Below, piece by piece: positions 1 through 6,577 of a DNA stretch of 13,262 bases (the first letter of the stretch is position 1; each line of letters begins with the position of its first letter). This stretch comes from DASVDK01 sp036381125 [NCBI: Thermodesulfobacteriota bacterium] (GTDB lineage Bacteria; DASVDK01): the NCBI GenBank assembly GCA_036381125.1, contig DASVDK010000284.1, positions 1 to 13,262 of the forward strand. The letters are read 5' to 3'. A program made the position numbers and the translations under genes. Under the pieces are notes generated by a model. It saw only the letters and a program-made list of their open reading frames with translations, searched no databases and was not told the origin of the DNA.

Positions 1-743
1 CCGCCGGCATGGCGGAGGAGCTGGCGGCGCTCGACGCCCTCGAGTCGCGCATCGCGGAGGCCGAGCGGATCGCCGCACGGCTCGAGCGCGAGGCGCGGGC
101 GGAGGCGGAGCGGCTCTCGGGGTCGCGGCGGGAGGCGGCCGGCCGGCTCGCGAGAGAGGTGGAGGCGACGCTCGCCGCCCTCGGCATGTCGCGCGCCCGC
201 TTCGAGGTCGGCTTCGCGCAGGCCGGTGAGCCCCCCGCGCTCGGACCCCGCGGTCTCGACCGGGTCGAGTTCCTGCTCGCCGCGAACCCCGGCGAGCCCC
301 CCAGGGCGCTGGCGCGCGTGGCGTCGGGCGGCGAGCTGTCGCGCGTCATGCTGGCGCTGAAGGGGCTCCTCTTCGAGGCGGGCGAGGCGACCGCGTACGT
401 GTTCGACGAGGTCGATGCCGGCGTGGGGGGCGCCGTGGCCGAGGTGGTGGGGCGGGAGCTGACGCGGCTCGCCTCGAGGGCCCAGGTGCTCTGCATCACC
501 CACCTGCCGCAGATCGCCGCCTTCGCCGACCAGCACCTGCGCGTCGTCAAGGCGGTGGAGGGGGGCCGGGCCGTCACGCGCGTGGAGCCGCTCGACGCCG
601 AGGCGCGGGTCGAGGAGCTGTCGCGCATGATGGCCGGCCGCGTCATCACCGATGCCGCCCGCGAGCATGCCGCCGCCCTCATCGCCCAGGCCCGGGGCGC
701 CGCCCGCGAGCGCGCCGGCGGGGTCCGCAGGGCGCGCCGGTGA
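1..743 (+). CDS. recN: DNA repair protein RecN, C-terminal part (5' end outside window)
   Basis: RecN is an SMC-like ATPase that acts in double-strand break repair by recombination. Only the C-terminal ~247 codons are here. The frame is open from the first base, so the Met at position 9 is internal and not the start. It opens in an Ala/Glu/Arg-rich helical stretch, the end of the coiled coil. The ABC signature follows (SGGELSRV, about 324-347), then Walker B ([11 protein letters not shown], Asp codon 405-407, Glu 408-410) and the switch region ([15 protein letters not shown]). The part lost upstream should hold Walker A and the first half of the coiled coil; E. coli RecN is about 553 residues. 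The TGA stop overlaps the GTG start of the next gene (GTGA), so the two are probably translationally coupled. Identification is firm from motif order and spacing. Confidence 0.95.
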   Translation, partial: AGMAEELAALDALESRIAEAERIAARLEREARAEAERLSGSRREAAGRLAREVEATLAALGMSRARFEVGFAQAGEPPALGPRGLDRVEFLLAANPGEPPRALARVASGGELSRVMLALKGLLFEAGEATAYVFDEVDAGVGGAVAEVVGRELTRLASRAQVLCITHLPQIAAFADQHLRVVKAVEGGRAVTRVEPLDAEARVEELSRMMAGRVITDAAREHAAALIAQARGAARERAGGVRRARR

Positions 744-2092
744 AGGCCAGGGCGCCGGCCGACATCGTCGCCGCGGTGGCGCGGCGCCTCGCCGGACGGG
801 GGGCCGCGGCGTTCGAGATCTACTTCGAGTCCGCGCGGTCGATCGAGGTCGAGGTGAAGGGGGGCGAGGTGGAGCGGACGCAGGCGGCGAACGAGGCGGG
901 CGTCGCGCTGCGCGTGCTCGTCGACGGGCGGGCCGGCTTCGCCTCCACGACCCGGCTCGACGCGACCGGGCTCGAGCGCGCCGTCGACCGCGCGCTGGCC
1001 GGCGCGAAGGTGGCGACCCCGGACCCCACGATGCGCTTCGCGCCCCCCGCGGCGCCCGAGCCGATCGACGCCGAGGACCCCGCGCTCGCCTCGCGCACCC
1101 AGGCCGAGCGGATCGACGCCGCCCGCCGGCTCGAGGCGGCCGCGTTCGCGGCCGATCGGCGCGTCGCGCGCGTCCGGGGCGCCACCTACCGGGAGGAGTG
1201 GCGCGAGGTCTACCTCGCCACCTCCGAGGGCTTCGCGGGCGGACACCGCTCGTCGCGCGTGAGCGCCAGCCTCGAGGCGGCGGCCGAGGAGGGGGCGCTG
1301 GCCGAGGCGGCCTGGGAGTACGCCGTGGCGCCGAGGCTGGACGGCCTCGACGTGGAGGCGGTGGGGCGCGAGGCGGGCCGCCGCGCGGCGGCGCTCCTCG
1401 GCGCCGTCGTCCCGCCCACGGGACGGGGGCCGGCCATCCTCGACCGCGCCGTGGCGTGCGACCTCCTCGAGGTGCTCGCCGAGTCCTTCACGGCCGACGC
1501 GGTCCAGAAGGGACGCTCGCTCCTGGCCGCGCGCCGGGTGGCGCCGGGCGCCCCGCTGCTGTCGCCGCTCCTCACCCTGGTCGACGACGGGCGCGACACG
1601 CGGGCCGGGCGGGGCGCGCCGTTCGACGACGAAGGGGTGCCGACCGGCCGGACGGTGCTCGTCGAGGGGGGCCGCTTCGCCGGCCTGCTCTACGACGCGC
1701 GGACGGCGGCCCGCGAAGGGCGTCGGTCGACCGGCAACGGCGTACGCGACGGGCTCGCCGGCCCGCCCTCGGTCGGCGTGACCACCATCCGGATCGAGCC
1801 GGGCCACCTCTCGCCCGAGGCGCTCGCGGCCCGCATGGGCGAGGGGCTGCTCGTGACCGAGGTGCTCGGGATGCACACGGCCGACCCGGTGACCGGGGAC
1901 TTCTCCGTCGGGGCGAGCGGGTTCCTCGTCGCCGGCGGCGAGCGGGGGCGGCCGGTGCGCGGCCTCGCCCTCGCCGGCAACCTGGTCGACCTCCTCGGCC
2001 GCGTGACGGCCGTGGGCAACGACGTCCGGGTAGGAGCCTCCACGGCGGCTCCCAGCCTGCTCGTCGACGAGCTGGCGGTCAGCGGAGGGTAG
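740..2092 (+). CDS. pmbA: TldE/PmbA family protein, non-catalytic partner of the TldD peptidase
   Basis: TldD and TldE (PmbA) form a cytosolic metalloprotease complex that degrades or matures peptides such as microcin B17 and CcdA; older names call it a modulator of DNA gyrase. This protein is 450 residues, the same length as E. coli PmbA. Family patterns are clear in the C-terminal half: RSTGNGVRDG, GLLVTEVLGMHTADPVTGDFSVGASGF and PVRGLALAGNL. There is no HExxxH zinc motif anywhere in the protein, which separates it from TldD and marks it as the TldE subunit. A TldD gene is not in this window. The GTG start at 740 overlaps the recN stop by four bases, with a modest AGGG at 729-732. Subunit assignment rests on the missing zinc motif and on sequence style. 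Confidence 0.93.
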   Translation: MKARAPADIVAAVARRLAGRGAAAFEIYFESARSIEVEVKGGEVERTQAANEAGVALRVLVDGRAGFASTTRLDATGLERAVDRALAGAKVATPDPTMRFAPPAAPEPIDAEDPALASRTQAERIDAARRLEAAAFAADRRVARVRGATYREEWREVYLATSEGFAGGHRSSRVSASLEAAAEEGALAEAAWEYAVAPRLDGLDVEAVGREAGRRAAALLGAVVPPTGRGPAILDRAVACDLLEVLAESFTADAVQKGRSLLAARRVAPGAPLLSPLLTLVDDGRDTRAGRGAPFDDEGVPTGRTVLVEGGRFAGLLYDARTAAREGRRSTGNGVRDGLAGPPSVGVTTIRIEPGHLSPEALAARMGEGLLVTEVLGMHTADPVTGDFSVGASGFLVAGGERGRPVRGLALAGNLVDLLGRVTAVGNDVRVGASTAAPSLLVDELAVSGG

Positions 2093-2097
2093 ACGCG

Positions 2098-2460
2098 ATG
2101 GGCCTCGACCGGACGGTCATCCGGAGCGCCGGCGGCGGCGAGGAGGGGGGCCGGCTGCCGCGCGACAAGCGGGTCGTGCTCGTCGTCATCGACGGCCCGA
2201 GCCTCGGCCTCGAGCGGGAGGTCGACCACGTCCCGTTCAGCCTCGGCCGGCAGGGCGCCGACCTGACGCTCGCCGACCCCTCCGTCTCGCGGCTCCACGC
2301 CCTGCTCGTCCTCGACGGCGGCCGCTTCGTGCTGCGCGACCAGAACAGCACGAACGGCACCTTCGTCGAGGGCCACCGCGTCGAGCAGGCCGCGCTCTCG
2401 CACGGCGTTCGCTTCCGCCTCGGCGACACGACGCTGCAGTTCGTCCTCGAGAAGCGGTAG
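2098..2460 (+). CDS. Small FHA-domain (phosphothreonine-binding) protein
   Basis: A 120-residue protein made almost entirely of one forkhead-associated domain, which binds phosphothreonine peptides. The FHA signature residues are all present: SLGR (Gly50, Arg51), SVSRLH (Ser64, His67) and NSTNGTF (Asn83 to Phe89). The N-terminal ~24 residues form a flexible Gly-rich tail that begins MGLDRTVIR, with Thr6 as a possible phosphorylation site. That layout resembles single-domain FHA adaptors such as GarA/OdhI, whose phosphorylated tail folds back on the FHA pocket; the comparison is inference. The ATG at 2098 is chosen because GGAGGG lies 8 bases upstream (2084-2089). It starts 5 bases after pmbA, so it should be in the recN-pmbA transcript. 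No membrane segment is seen. The partner is unknown; the Ser/Thr kinase at 5011-6330 is the obvious local candidate. Confidence 0.88.
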   Translation: MGLDRTVIRSAGGGEEGGRLPRDKRVVLVVIDGPSLGLEREVDHVPFSLGRQGADLTLADPSVSRLHALLVLDGGRFVLRDQNSTNGTFVEGHRVEQAALSHGVRFRLGDTTLQFVLEKR

Positions 2461-2745
2461 GCGCCGGCGGCGCCCCCGGAGCGGGGCCCGGCTCCTGCCC
2501 TCACGCCCCCCCCGGGCCGGTGTCGCGCCGCACCGGAGCCTGCGTGCCGCGCCGTGTAACCGCCTCTGCAAAGGATGCGGGCCCGGCGGCCGCCGCGCGT
2601 CCGGCTCGCCCGCGTATCTCCGCTCCCCATCGGACGCTTCGGCCGCGTCCCGGCCGTCGCATGCCGTTTGCATGGCAGGCAAGACCCGGCGCGCACACGG
2701 CGGCGAGCCGGGCCCCGAGGCCCGTTCGCAGAGGGACGAGCGACG
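2461..2745. other. Intergenic gap with hairpins, no clear promoter
   Basis: This is a 285-base gap between the FHA gene and the MCP gene. Directly at the FHA stop there is a perfect short dyad, GGCGCC at 2460-2465 and 2469-2474. A second follows, GGAGC 2478-2482 with GCTCC 2491-2495. Neither has a T run, so they are at best weak or Rho-assisted end signals. A TTGC/GCAA dyad (2668-2671 and 2679-2682) is the only other structure noted. I could not find a convincing sigma-70, sigma-28 or sigma-54 promoter, though the MCP probably has its own. No coding region with a good start is visible. Confidence 0.4.
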
Positions 2746-4851
2746 ATGACGATGAGGTTCGGCGTCCGCGGGAAGGTTGTCCTGTCGGCCGGCGCGATCG
2801 TTCTGCTTCTCCTGGTGGTGAGCACGTGGATCAACGTCGTCAGGACGCGTCGCATCATCCTCCAGGGGGTGGAGACGCGCGCCGAGGCGCTCGCCGGACG
2901 CCTGAGGGACCCGATCCAGGGCGTCGCCCAGATCGGGCTCGGGCTCGACGCGCTCGTGTCGTTCTCGGGCGACGCGAGGGTGATGGTGGACCAGAACCAC
3001 GGCGTCCTCGAGTCGGTGGCCTTCGTGGACCGCGACGGCGTGATCCGCCTGCACAACGACCACGAGCGGATCGGCTCCGTCGAGACGAACGCGTCCATCC
3101 GCGAGGCGATCGACCGGTTCGAACGCGACCCGGCGGCCGCCTCGGACTTCGACGGGCTCGTCTACTCCGTGCCGGTGCGCGACGGCGAGGACAGGCTGAC
3201 GGGCGCGCTGGCGTTCACCTTCTCCAGGCGACTGCTGACCGAGGACCTCTACCGCGCGCTGATCGAGCAGGGCGCGCTGCTGGTCGTCTTCCAGGTCGTC
3301 ACGGTGCTCGCGCTCTCGACGCTCCTCGGGCGCACGGTCACCCGGCCGCTCGGCGCGGTCGGCGCCGCCGCCAGGGCGATCGCCGAAGGCCGGCTCGGCG
3401 AGCGGGTGCCGGTGCGCGGTCACGACGAGATCGCCGCGCTCGGCCGCCGGTTCAACGAGATGGCCGACCAGCTCGCCGCCATCATCGACCCGGTGCAGAG
3501 CGCCTCGCGGCAGGTGGGGCTCGCCTCCACGCAGGTGGCCGGCTCCCAGGGGAGCGTGCGGGAGGGGGCGGAGTCGCAGCACCGGTCGCTCGAGCGGACG
3601 GCGGCCGCGCTGGCGGAGCTCGACCGCGCGGCGGCGACCATCCAGGACCGCGTGGAGGCGGTGTCCGAGGCCGCGCAGTCGGCCTCGTCGACGAGCCTCG
3701 AGCTGGGGGCCGCGGCCGAGGAGGTGACGGCGCACGTCGACGCGCTCGCCCAGTCGGTCGAGACGACGACGGCCGGCATCACCCAGATCGCCGCCTCGCT
3801 CCGGCAGGCGGAGGCGACCATCGAGCAGCTCGCTCGGGCCACCGACACCGCGGCCTCGAGCCTGTCCCAGATGGACGCGTCCATCTCGCAGATCGAGCGG
3901 ATCGCCGAGAGCGCCGCTTCGGTCTCCGCCCGCGTCGCGAAGGACGCCGAGGGGGGCCGCGACGCCGTCGAGGCGACCGTGGAGGGGATGGAGCGGATCC
4001 GGGCCTCGAGCCAGGCGGCCGCGGAGGTGCTGCGGAGCTTCGACGCGACGGCGGCCGAGATCGGCAAGATCCTCCGGATGATCGACGAGGTGGCCGACCA
4101 GACGAACCTCCTCGCGCTGAACGCCGCCATCATCGCGGCGCAGGCGGGCGAGCAGGGGCGGGGCTTCGCCGTCGTGGCGGGCGAGATCAAGGCGCTCGCC
4201 GACCGCACCGCGGTCTCGACCCGGGAGATCGCCGCGCTCGTCGAGAAGGTCCAGAAGGGCGCGCGCGCCGCGGTGTCGGCCATGGAGGAGGGCGAGACGG
4301 CCATCGCCGAGGGGGTCGCCAGGTCGCGGCGGGCCGGCGAGGCGCTGGCGGAGATCCTCTCCGGCGTCCGGGAGTCGCAGGAGATGGTCGCCCGGATCGC
4401 CCGGGCCACGCAGGAGCACGCCGTCGGCAGCCGCCAGGTGACGCAGTCGGTGGCCCAGATCTCCGACATGACGCGCGAGCTGCGGCAGGCGGCCGCCGAG
4501 CAGGCGAAGAGCGGCGCCGAGGTCGCCCGCGCCGCGGCCGCGATGACCGAGACGAGCCGCATCGTGCGCCGCTCGGCGCACGAGCAGCGCGACGGCAGCA
4601 AGGCGATCGGCCAGGTCATGGAGGGGGTGGCCGACTCGGTGAAGCGCATCGCGCAGGCGACCCAGCAGCAGAAGAACGAGACGCGCGAGATCGTGGCCAC
4701 CATGGAGTCGCTCAGGCGGATCGCGGAGGTCACCCTCTCGACCGCGGGCGACATGGACGGCGTCGTCGAGACGCTCACGCGCGAGGCGGCAGCCCTCGAG
4801 GCCTCCCTGAGGAGGTTCCAGCGCGCGGCCTCTGGGACCGCGCAGGCGTAG
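2746..4851 (+). CDS. Methyl-accepting chemotaxis protein (membrane MCP with HAMP domain)
   Basis: A 701-residue receptor of the inner membrane. TM1 is about residues 11-29. A periplasmic sensor of about 145 residues follows; its pattern VAFVDRDGVIRLHNDHERIG looks Cache-like (inference). TM2 is about 175-195, then HAMP (about 196-247, RTVTRPLG to FNEMADQLAAIID) and a long Ala/Glu-rich coiled coil. The cytoplasmic hairpin tip is at residues 446-475 (DQTNLLALNAA, then AGEQGRGFAVVAGEIKALA), the CheA/CheW binding region. Within it the usual EAAR reads IAAQ: Ile463 and Gln466 replace the Glu and Arg found in E. coli Tsr. No C-terminal CheR-binding pentapeptide is present. The start at 2746 fits AGAGGGA about 10 bases upstream and places TM1 at the N-terminus; Met3 (2752) is an alternative. 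No che genes are in the window, so its pathway (motility, twitching or other) is open. Confidence 0.93.
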   Translation: MTMRFGVRGKVVLSAGAIVLLLLVVSTWINVVRTRRIILQGVETRAEALAGRLRDPIQGVAQIGLGLDALVSFSGDARVMVDQNHGVLESVAFVDRDGVIRLHNDHERIGSVETNASIREAIDRFERDPAAASDFDGLVYSVPVRDGEDRLTGALAFTFSRRLLTEDLYRALIEQGALLVVFQVVTVLALSTLLGRTVTRPLGAVGAAARAIAEGRLGERVPVRGHDEIAALGRRFNEMADQLAAIIDPVQSASRQVGLASTQVAGSQGSVREGAESQHRSLERTAAALAELDRAAATIQDRVEAVSEAAQSASSTSLELGAAAEEVTAHVDALAQSVETTTAGITQIAASLRQAEATIEQLARATDTAASSLSQMDASISQIERIAESAASVSARVAKDAEGGRDAVEATVEGMERIRASSQAAAEVLRSFDATAAEIGKILRMIDEVADQTNLLALNAAIIAAQAGEQGRGFAVVAGEIKALADRTAVSTREIAALVEKVQKGARAAVSAMEEGETAIAEGVARSRRAGEALAEILSGVRESQEMVARIARATQEHAVGSRQVTQSVAQISDMTRELRQAAAEQAKSGAEVARAAAAMTETSRIVRRSAHEQRDGSKAIGQVMEGVADSVKRIAQATQQQKNETREIVATMESLRRIAEVTLSTAGDMDGVVETLTREAAALEASLRRFQRAASGTAQA

Positions 4852-4930
4852 CCCGGGGCCCGGCTCCCGGTTCGGCGCCCGGGCGCGCCGGCGCGGGGAC
4901 CCGATTCGCCGACCCGGCTCACCCGACCCG

Positions 4931-4959
4931 GGCGGGCGCATGCCCCCGAAGCGCCCGCC
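4931..4959. other. Perfect 9-bp inverted repeat upstream of the kinase promoter
   Basis: GGCGGGCGC (4931-4939) and GCGCCCGCC (4951-4959) pair perfectly around an 11-base loop. It lies 80 bases after the MCP stop and 15 bases before the TTGACA of the next promoter. There is no T tract, so it is not a classical intrinsic terminator. It could end the MCP transcript with Rho, act as an operator for the kinase promoter, or be chance in GC-rich DNA. Confidence 0.4.
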
Positions 4960-4973
4960 GATCGAGCCGCCCC

Positions 4974-5002
4974 TTGACAGCCCGGGTGTGCTAGCTTAGG
5001 TA
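4974..5002 (+). promoter_or_regulatory. Candidate sigma-70 promoter for the Ser/Thr kinase gene
   Basis: A perfect -35 hexamer TTGACA is at 4974-4979. The best -10 candidates are poor: TTAGGT at 4996-5001 (16-base spacer) or TAGGTA at 4997-5002 (17-base spacer). With either, transcription would begin at about 5008-5011, at the annotated ATG, so the mRNA would be leaderless or the true start would lie downstream. The -35 is clear and the -10 is weak. Confidence 0.5.
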
Positions 5003-5010
5003 AGGCGTCC

Positions 5011-6330
5011 ATGGCGACACGGACGTCCGGGATGATCGGCGCGTACCGTCTCCTCGAGGAGATCGGGTCGGGCGGCATGTCGACGATCTACCGGGGCGAA
5101 CAGGCCGCGCTCGACCGGCCCGTCGCCATCAAGGAGCTTCGCGCGCCTCTCGCGGCCGACGGGGAGATGGCGCAGCGGTTCGAGCGCGAGGCCAAGGCGT
5201 CGGCCGCCCTGTCGCACCAGAACATCGTCCAGATCTTCGACTTCATCCGGAAGGGCGGCAACGCCTACATCGTCATGGAGTACGTGGACGGCGTCGACCT
5301 CGCGCGCGTGCTGCGCGAGACCGGCCGGCTGCCGGTCCACCTCGCGCTGCCGATCGCGTACCAGGTCTGTCTCGCGCTCGAGCACGCGCACCGCCGGGGC
5401 CTCGTGCACCGCGACGTGAAGCCCTCGAACGTGATGATCTCGACCGAGGGCCGCGTGAAGCTGATGGACTTCGGCATCGCGCACAAGCGGGCGGAGACGC
5501 TGACGCAGCCCGGCTCGTTCCTCGGGACGCCGGCGTACATGTCGCCCGAGCAGGTGGTGGGCGGCGCCGTGGGGCCGGCCTCCGACGTGTTCTCGTTCGG
5601 CATCGTCCTCTACGAGCTGCTCTCGGGGACGCGGCCCTTCGTCGAGGACGCCTCGGGGTCGGTGGGACAGAAGATCGCCGAGGGGCGCTACGTGGACCCG
5701 CGGCGCGCCGCGCCGGCCATGCCGCGCGGGGTGGCGCGGGTGATCCGCACCTGCCTGGCGACGAGGCCGGAGCGGCGCTACGTGGACGCGACGGCGCTGC
5801 GATTCGCGCTCGAGGCGCTCCTGTCGAAGCGGGACCTCACCGGGGCGCGCGAGGCGATCGTCCGGTATCTCGCGGAGCGAGGCATCTTCGACCCTCGCGC
5901 CGCGATCGAGCAGTTGCCCCGGGCGCCGCTCGCGCCGCGCGTCTGGCGGGCCGCGGCGACGGCGGCCAAGCTCGCCGCGACGTCGATCATCGCGGCGCAG
6001 TGGCTCACGTCGGCCACGCTCGGCGTGGCCGGGCCGCTCGGGCTCGAGGCGCCGGGGGCCCGCGCCGCGGCGTCTCGACCGGCGCGCGAGCCCCGGCCGG
6101 TTCCGACGCAGGCGACCCTCGTCGGGCCGCCGGGACACCGGCTCTGGGTCGACGGGCGCCCGGCCGGGCGCCTCGTCGAGCTGCCGGCCGGCCGGCACGT
6201 CGTCGACCTGAGGCCGGACGGTGCGCCGTCGGGCCAGGGGGCCCGGGGGCCTCGACCGACAGCCCCGGAGGTGCCGGGCGGCGAGGCGCCGGGCGACGAG
6301 GCGTCCGCCGTGATCACGGACGCGTGGTAG
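5011..6330 (+). CDS. Hanks-type Ser/Thr protein kinase with C-terminal hydrophobic and PEGA-like segments
   Basis: A 439-residue bacterial eukaryotic-like kinase that should phosphorylate Ser/Thr on partner proteins. All catalytic elements are present: glycine loop GSGGMSTIY (19-27), VAIK Lys41, helix-C Glu60, HRDVKPSN (Asp135, Asn140), DFG (153-155) and SPE (178-180). The activation segment has several Thr/Ser. The Arg before the catalytic Asp makes it an RD kinase, usually switched on by activation-loop phosphorylation. After the kinase domain comes a hydrophobic Ala-rich stretch (about 314-342, a possible but not strong membrane segment). A PEGA-like module follows (about 368-402, HRLWVDGRPAGRLVELPAGRH), then a Gly/Pro-rich tail. 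There is no PASTA domain. ATG 5011 has AAGG 5 bases upstream. ATG 5032 (Met8, MIGAYRLLEEIG) is a serious alternative because the predicted transcript start falls near 5008. Confidence 0.94.
   Translation: MATRTSGMIGAYRLLEEIGSGGMSTIYRGEQAALDRPVAIKELRAPLAADGEMAQRFEREAKASAALSHQNIVQIFDFIRKGGNAYIVMEYVDGVDLARVLRETGRLPVHLALPIAYQVCLALEHAHRRGLVHRDVKPSNVMISTEGRVKLMDFGIAHKRAETLTQPGSFLGTPAYMSPEQVVGGAVGPASDVFSFGIVLYELLSGTRPFVEDASGSVGQKIAEGRYVDPRRAAPAMPRGVARVIRTCLATRPERRYVDATALRFALEALLSKRDLTGAREAIVRYLAERGIFDPRAAIEQLPRAPLAPRVWRAAATAAKLAATSIIAAQWLTSATLGVAGPLGLEAPGARAAASRPAREPRPVPTQATLVGPPGHRLWVDGRPAGRLVELPAGRHVVDLRPDGAPSGQGARGPRPTAPEVPGGEAPGDEASAVITDAW
6301..6323. other. Dyad at the 3' end of the kinase gene
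   Basis: GCGTCCG (6301-6307) and CGGACGC (6317-6323) form a perfect 7-bp inverted repeat overlapping the last codons of the kinase. A smaller palindrome, CGTGATCACG (6309-6318), lies in the middle and would compete with it. No T run follows. It could slow or help end transcription, but it lies in coding sequence and may be chance. Confidence 0.25.
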
Positions 6331-6365
6331 GCGTGCAAAAACGCGCGGGCGCACGGACGGCCAGC

Positions 6366-6379
6366 GTCACTTCGGTGAC
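6366..6379. promoter_or_regulatory. Candidate upstream activator dyad GTCAC-TTCG-GTGAC
   Basis: A perfect 5-bp inverted repeat with a TTCG centre lies about 130 bases upstream of the -24 element of the sigma-54 promoter. That is a usual distance for enhancer sites of sigma-54 activators. It is also a possible UUCG-capped RNA hairpin downstream of the kinase gene. Two related near-palindromes, AGGTACC (6421-6427) and AGGTGCCT (6447-6454), lie closer to the promoter. Which, if any, is bound is not decidable from sequence. Confidence 0.3.
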
Positions 6380-6510
6380 CGGGCAGGTGATCGGGCGCAC
6401 GGCAGCGTGACGGTCGTTCCAGGTACCGTCGGGGCGATCGGCGGCGAGGTGCCTGACAATTCGGGGGGTTCGCTCCCTCGGCCGAACAGCCAGGGGGCGG
6501 ATCGGGCCCC

Positions 6511-6526
6511 TGGCATAGAGGTTGCT
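6511..6526 (+). promoter_or_regulatory. Sigma-54 (-24/-12) promoter for the M23 peptidase gene
   Basis: TGGCAT-AGAGG-TTGCT matches the RpoN consensus TGGCAC-N5-TTGCW with one change in the -24 block. The invariant GG (6512-6513) and GC (6524-6525) are exactly 10 bases apart. Transcription would start near 6537, giving a leader of about 41 nt that contains the strong ribosome site at 6563-6571. No good sigma-70 promoter was seen in this gap. RpoN promoters need an AAA+ activator, which is not encoded in the window. Confidence 0.72.
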
Positions 6527-6562
6527 CGAACTTCGGGAGCGACATTCCCGGCGGGCCGTACC

Positions 6563-6571
6563 AGGGAGGGG
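6563..6571 (+). promoter_or_regulatory. Ribosome binding site deciding the GTG start of the M23 gene
   Basis: AGGGAGGGG lies 6 bases before GTG 6578. The frame is open further upstream to an ATG at 6407, but that extension would run through the sigma-54 promoter, reads as low-complexity sequence and has no comparable ribosome site. The GTG start is therefore preferred. Confidence 0.8.
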
Positions 6572-6577
6572 AACCCG

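Noticed and set aside
740-2092. TldD (catalytic subunit) instead of TldE
   Set aside because: No HExxxH zinc motif is present, and length and C-terminal patterns fit PmbA/TldE.
1690-4941. 1083-codon open frame on the - strand
   Set aside because: It lies antisense to pmbA, FHA and MCP, which have clear motifs. Its product is Arg/Leu/Asp/His-rich repetitive sequence with no recognisable domain, the usual mirror of GC-rich codon use.
2520-4994. 824-codon + strand frame overlapping the MCP
   Set aside because: It is a +1 shadow of the MCP coding frame, rich in Arg/Gly/Ala, with no motif; the MCP frame carries all family patterns.
6333-6410. Possible 25-residue peptide (GTG start) after the kinase gene
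   Set aside because: No good ribosome site and no similarity to a known peptide; it is only the tail of a longer shadow frame and overlaps the GTCAC dyad.
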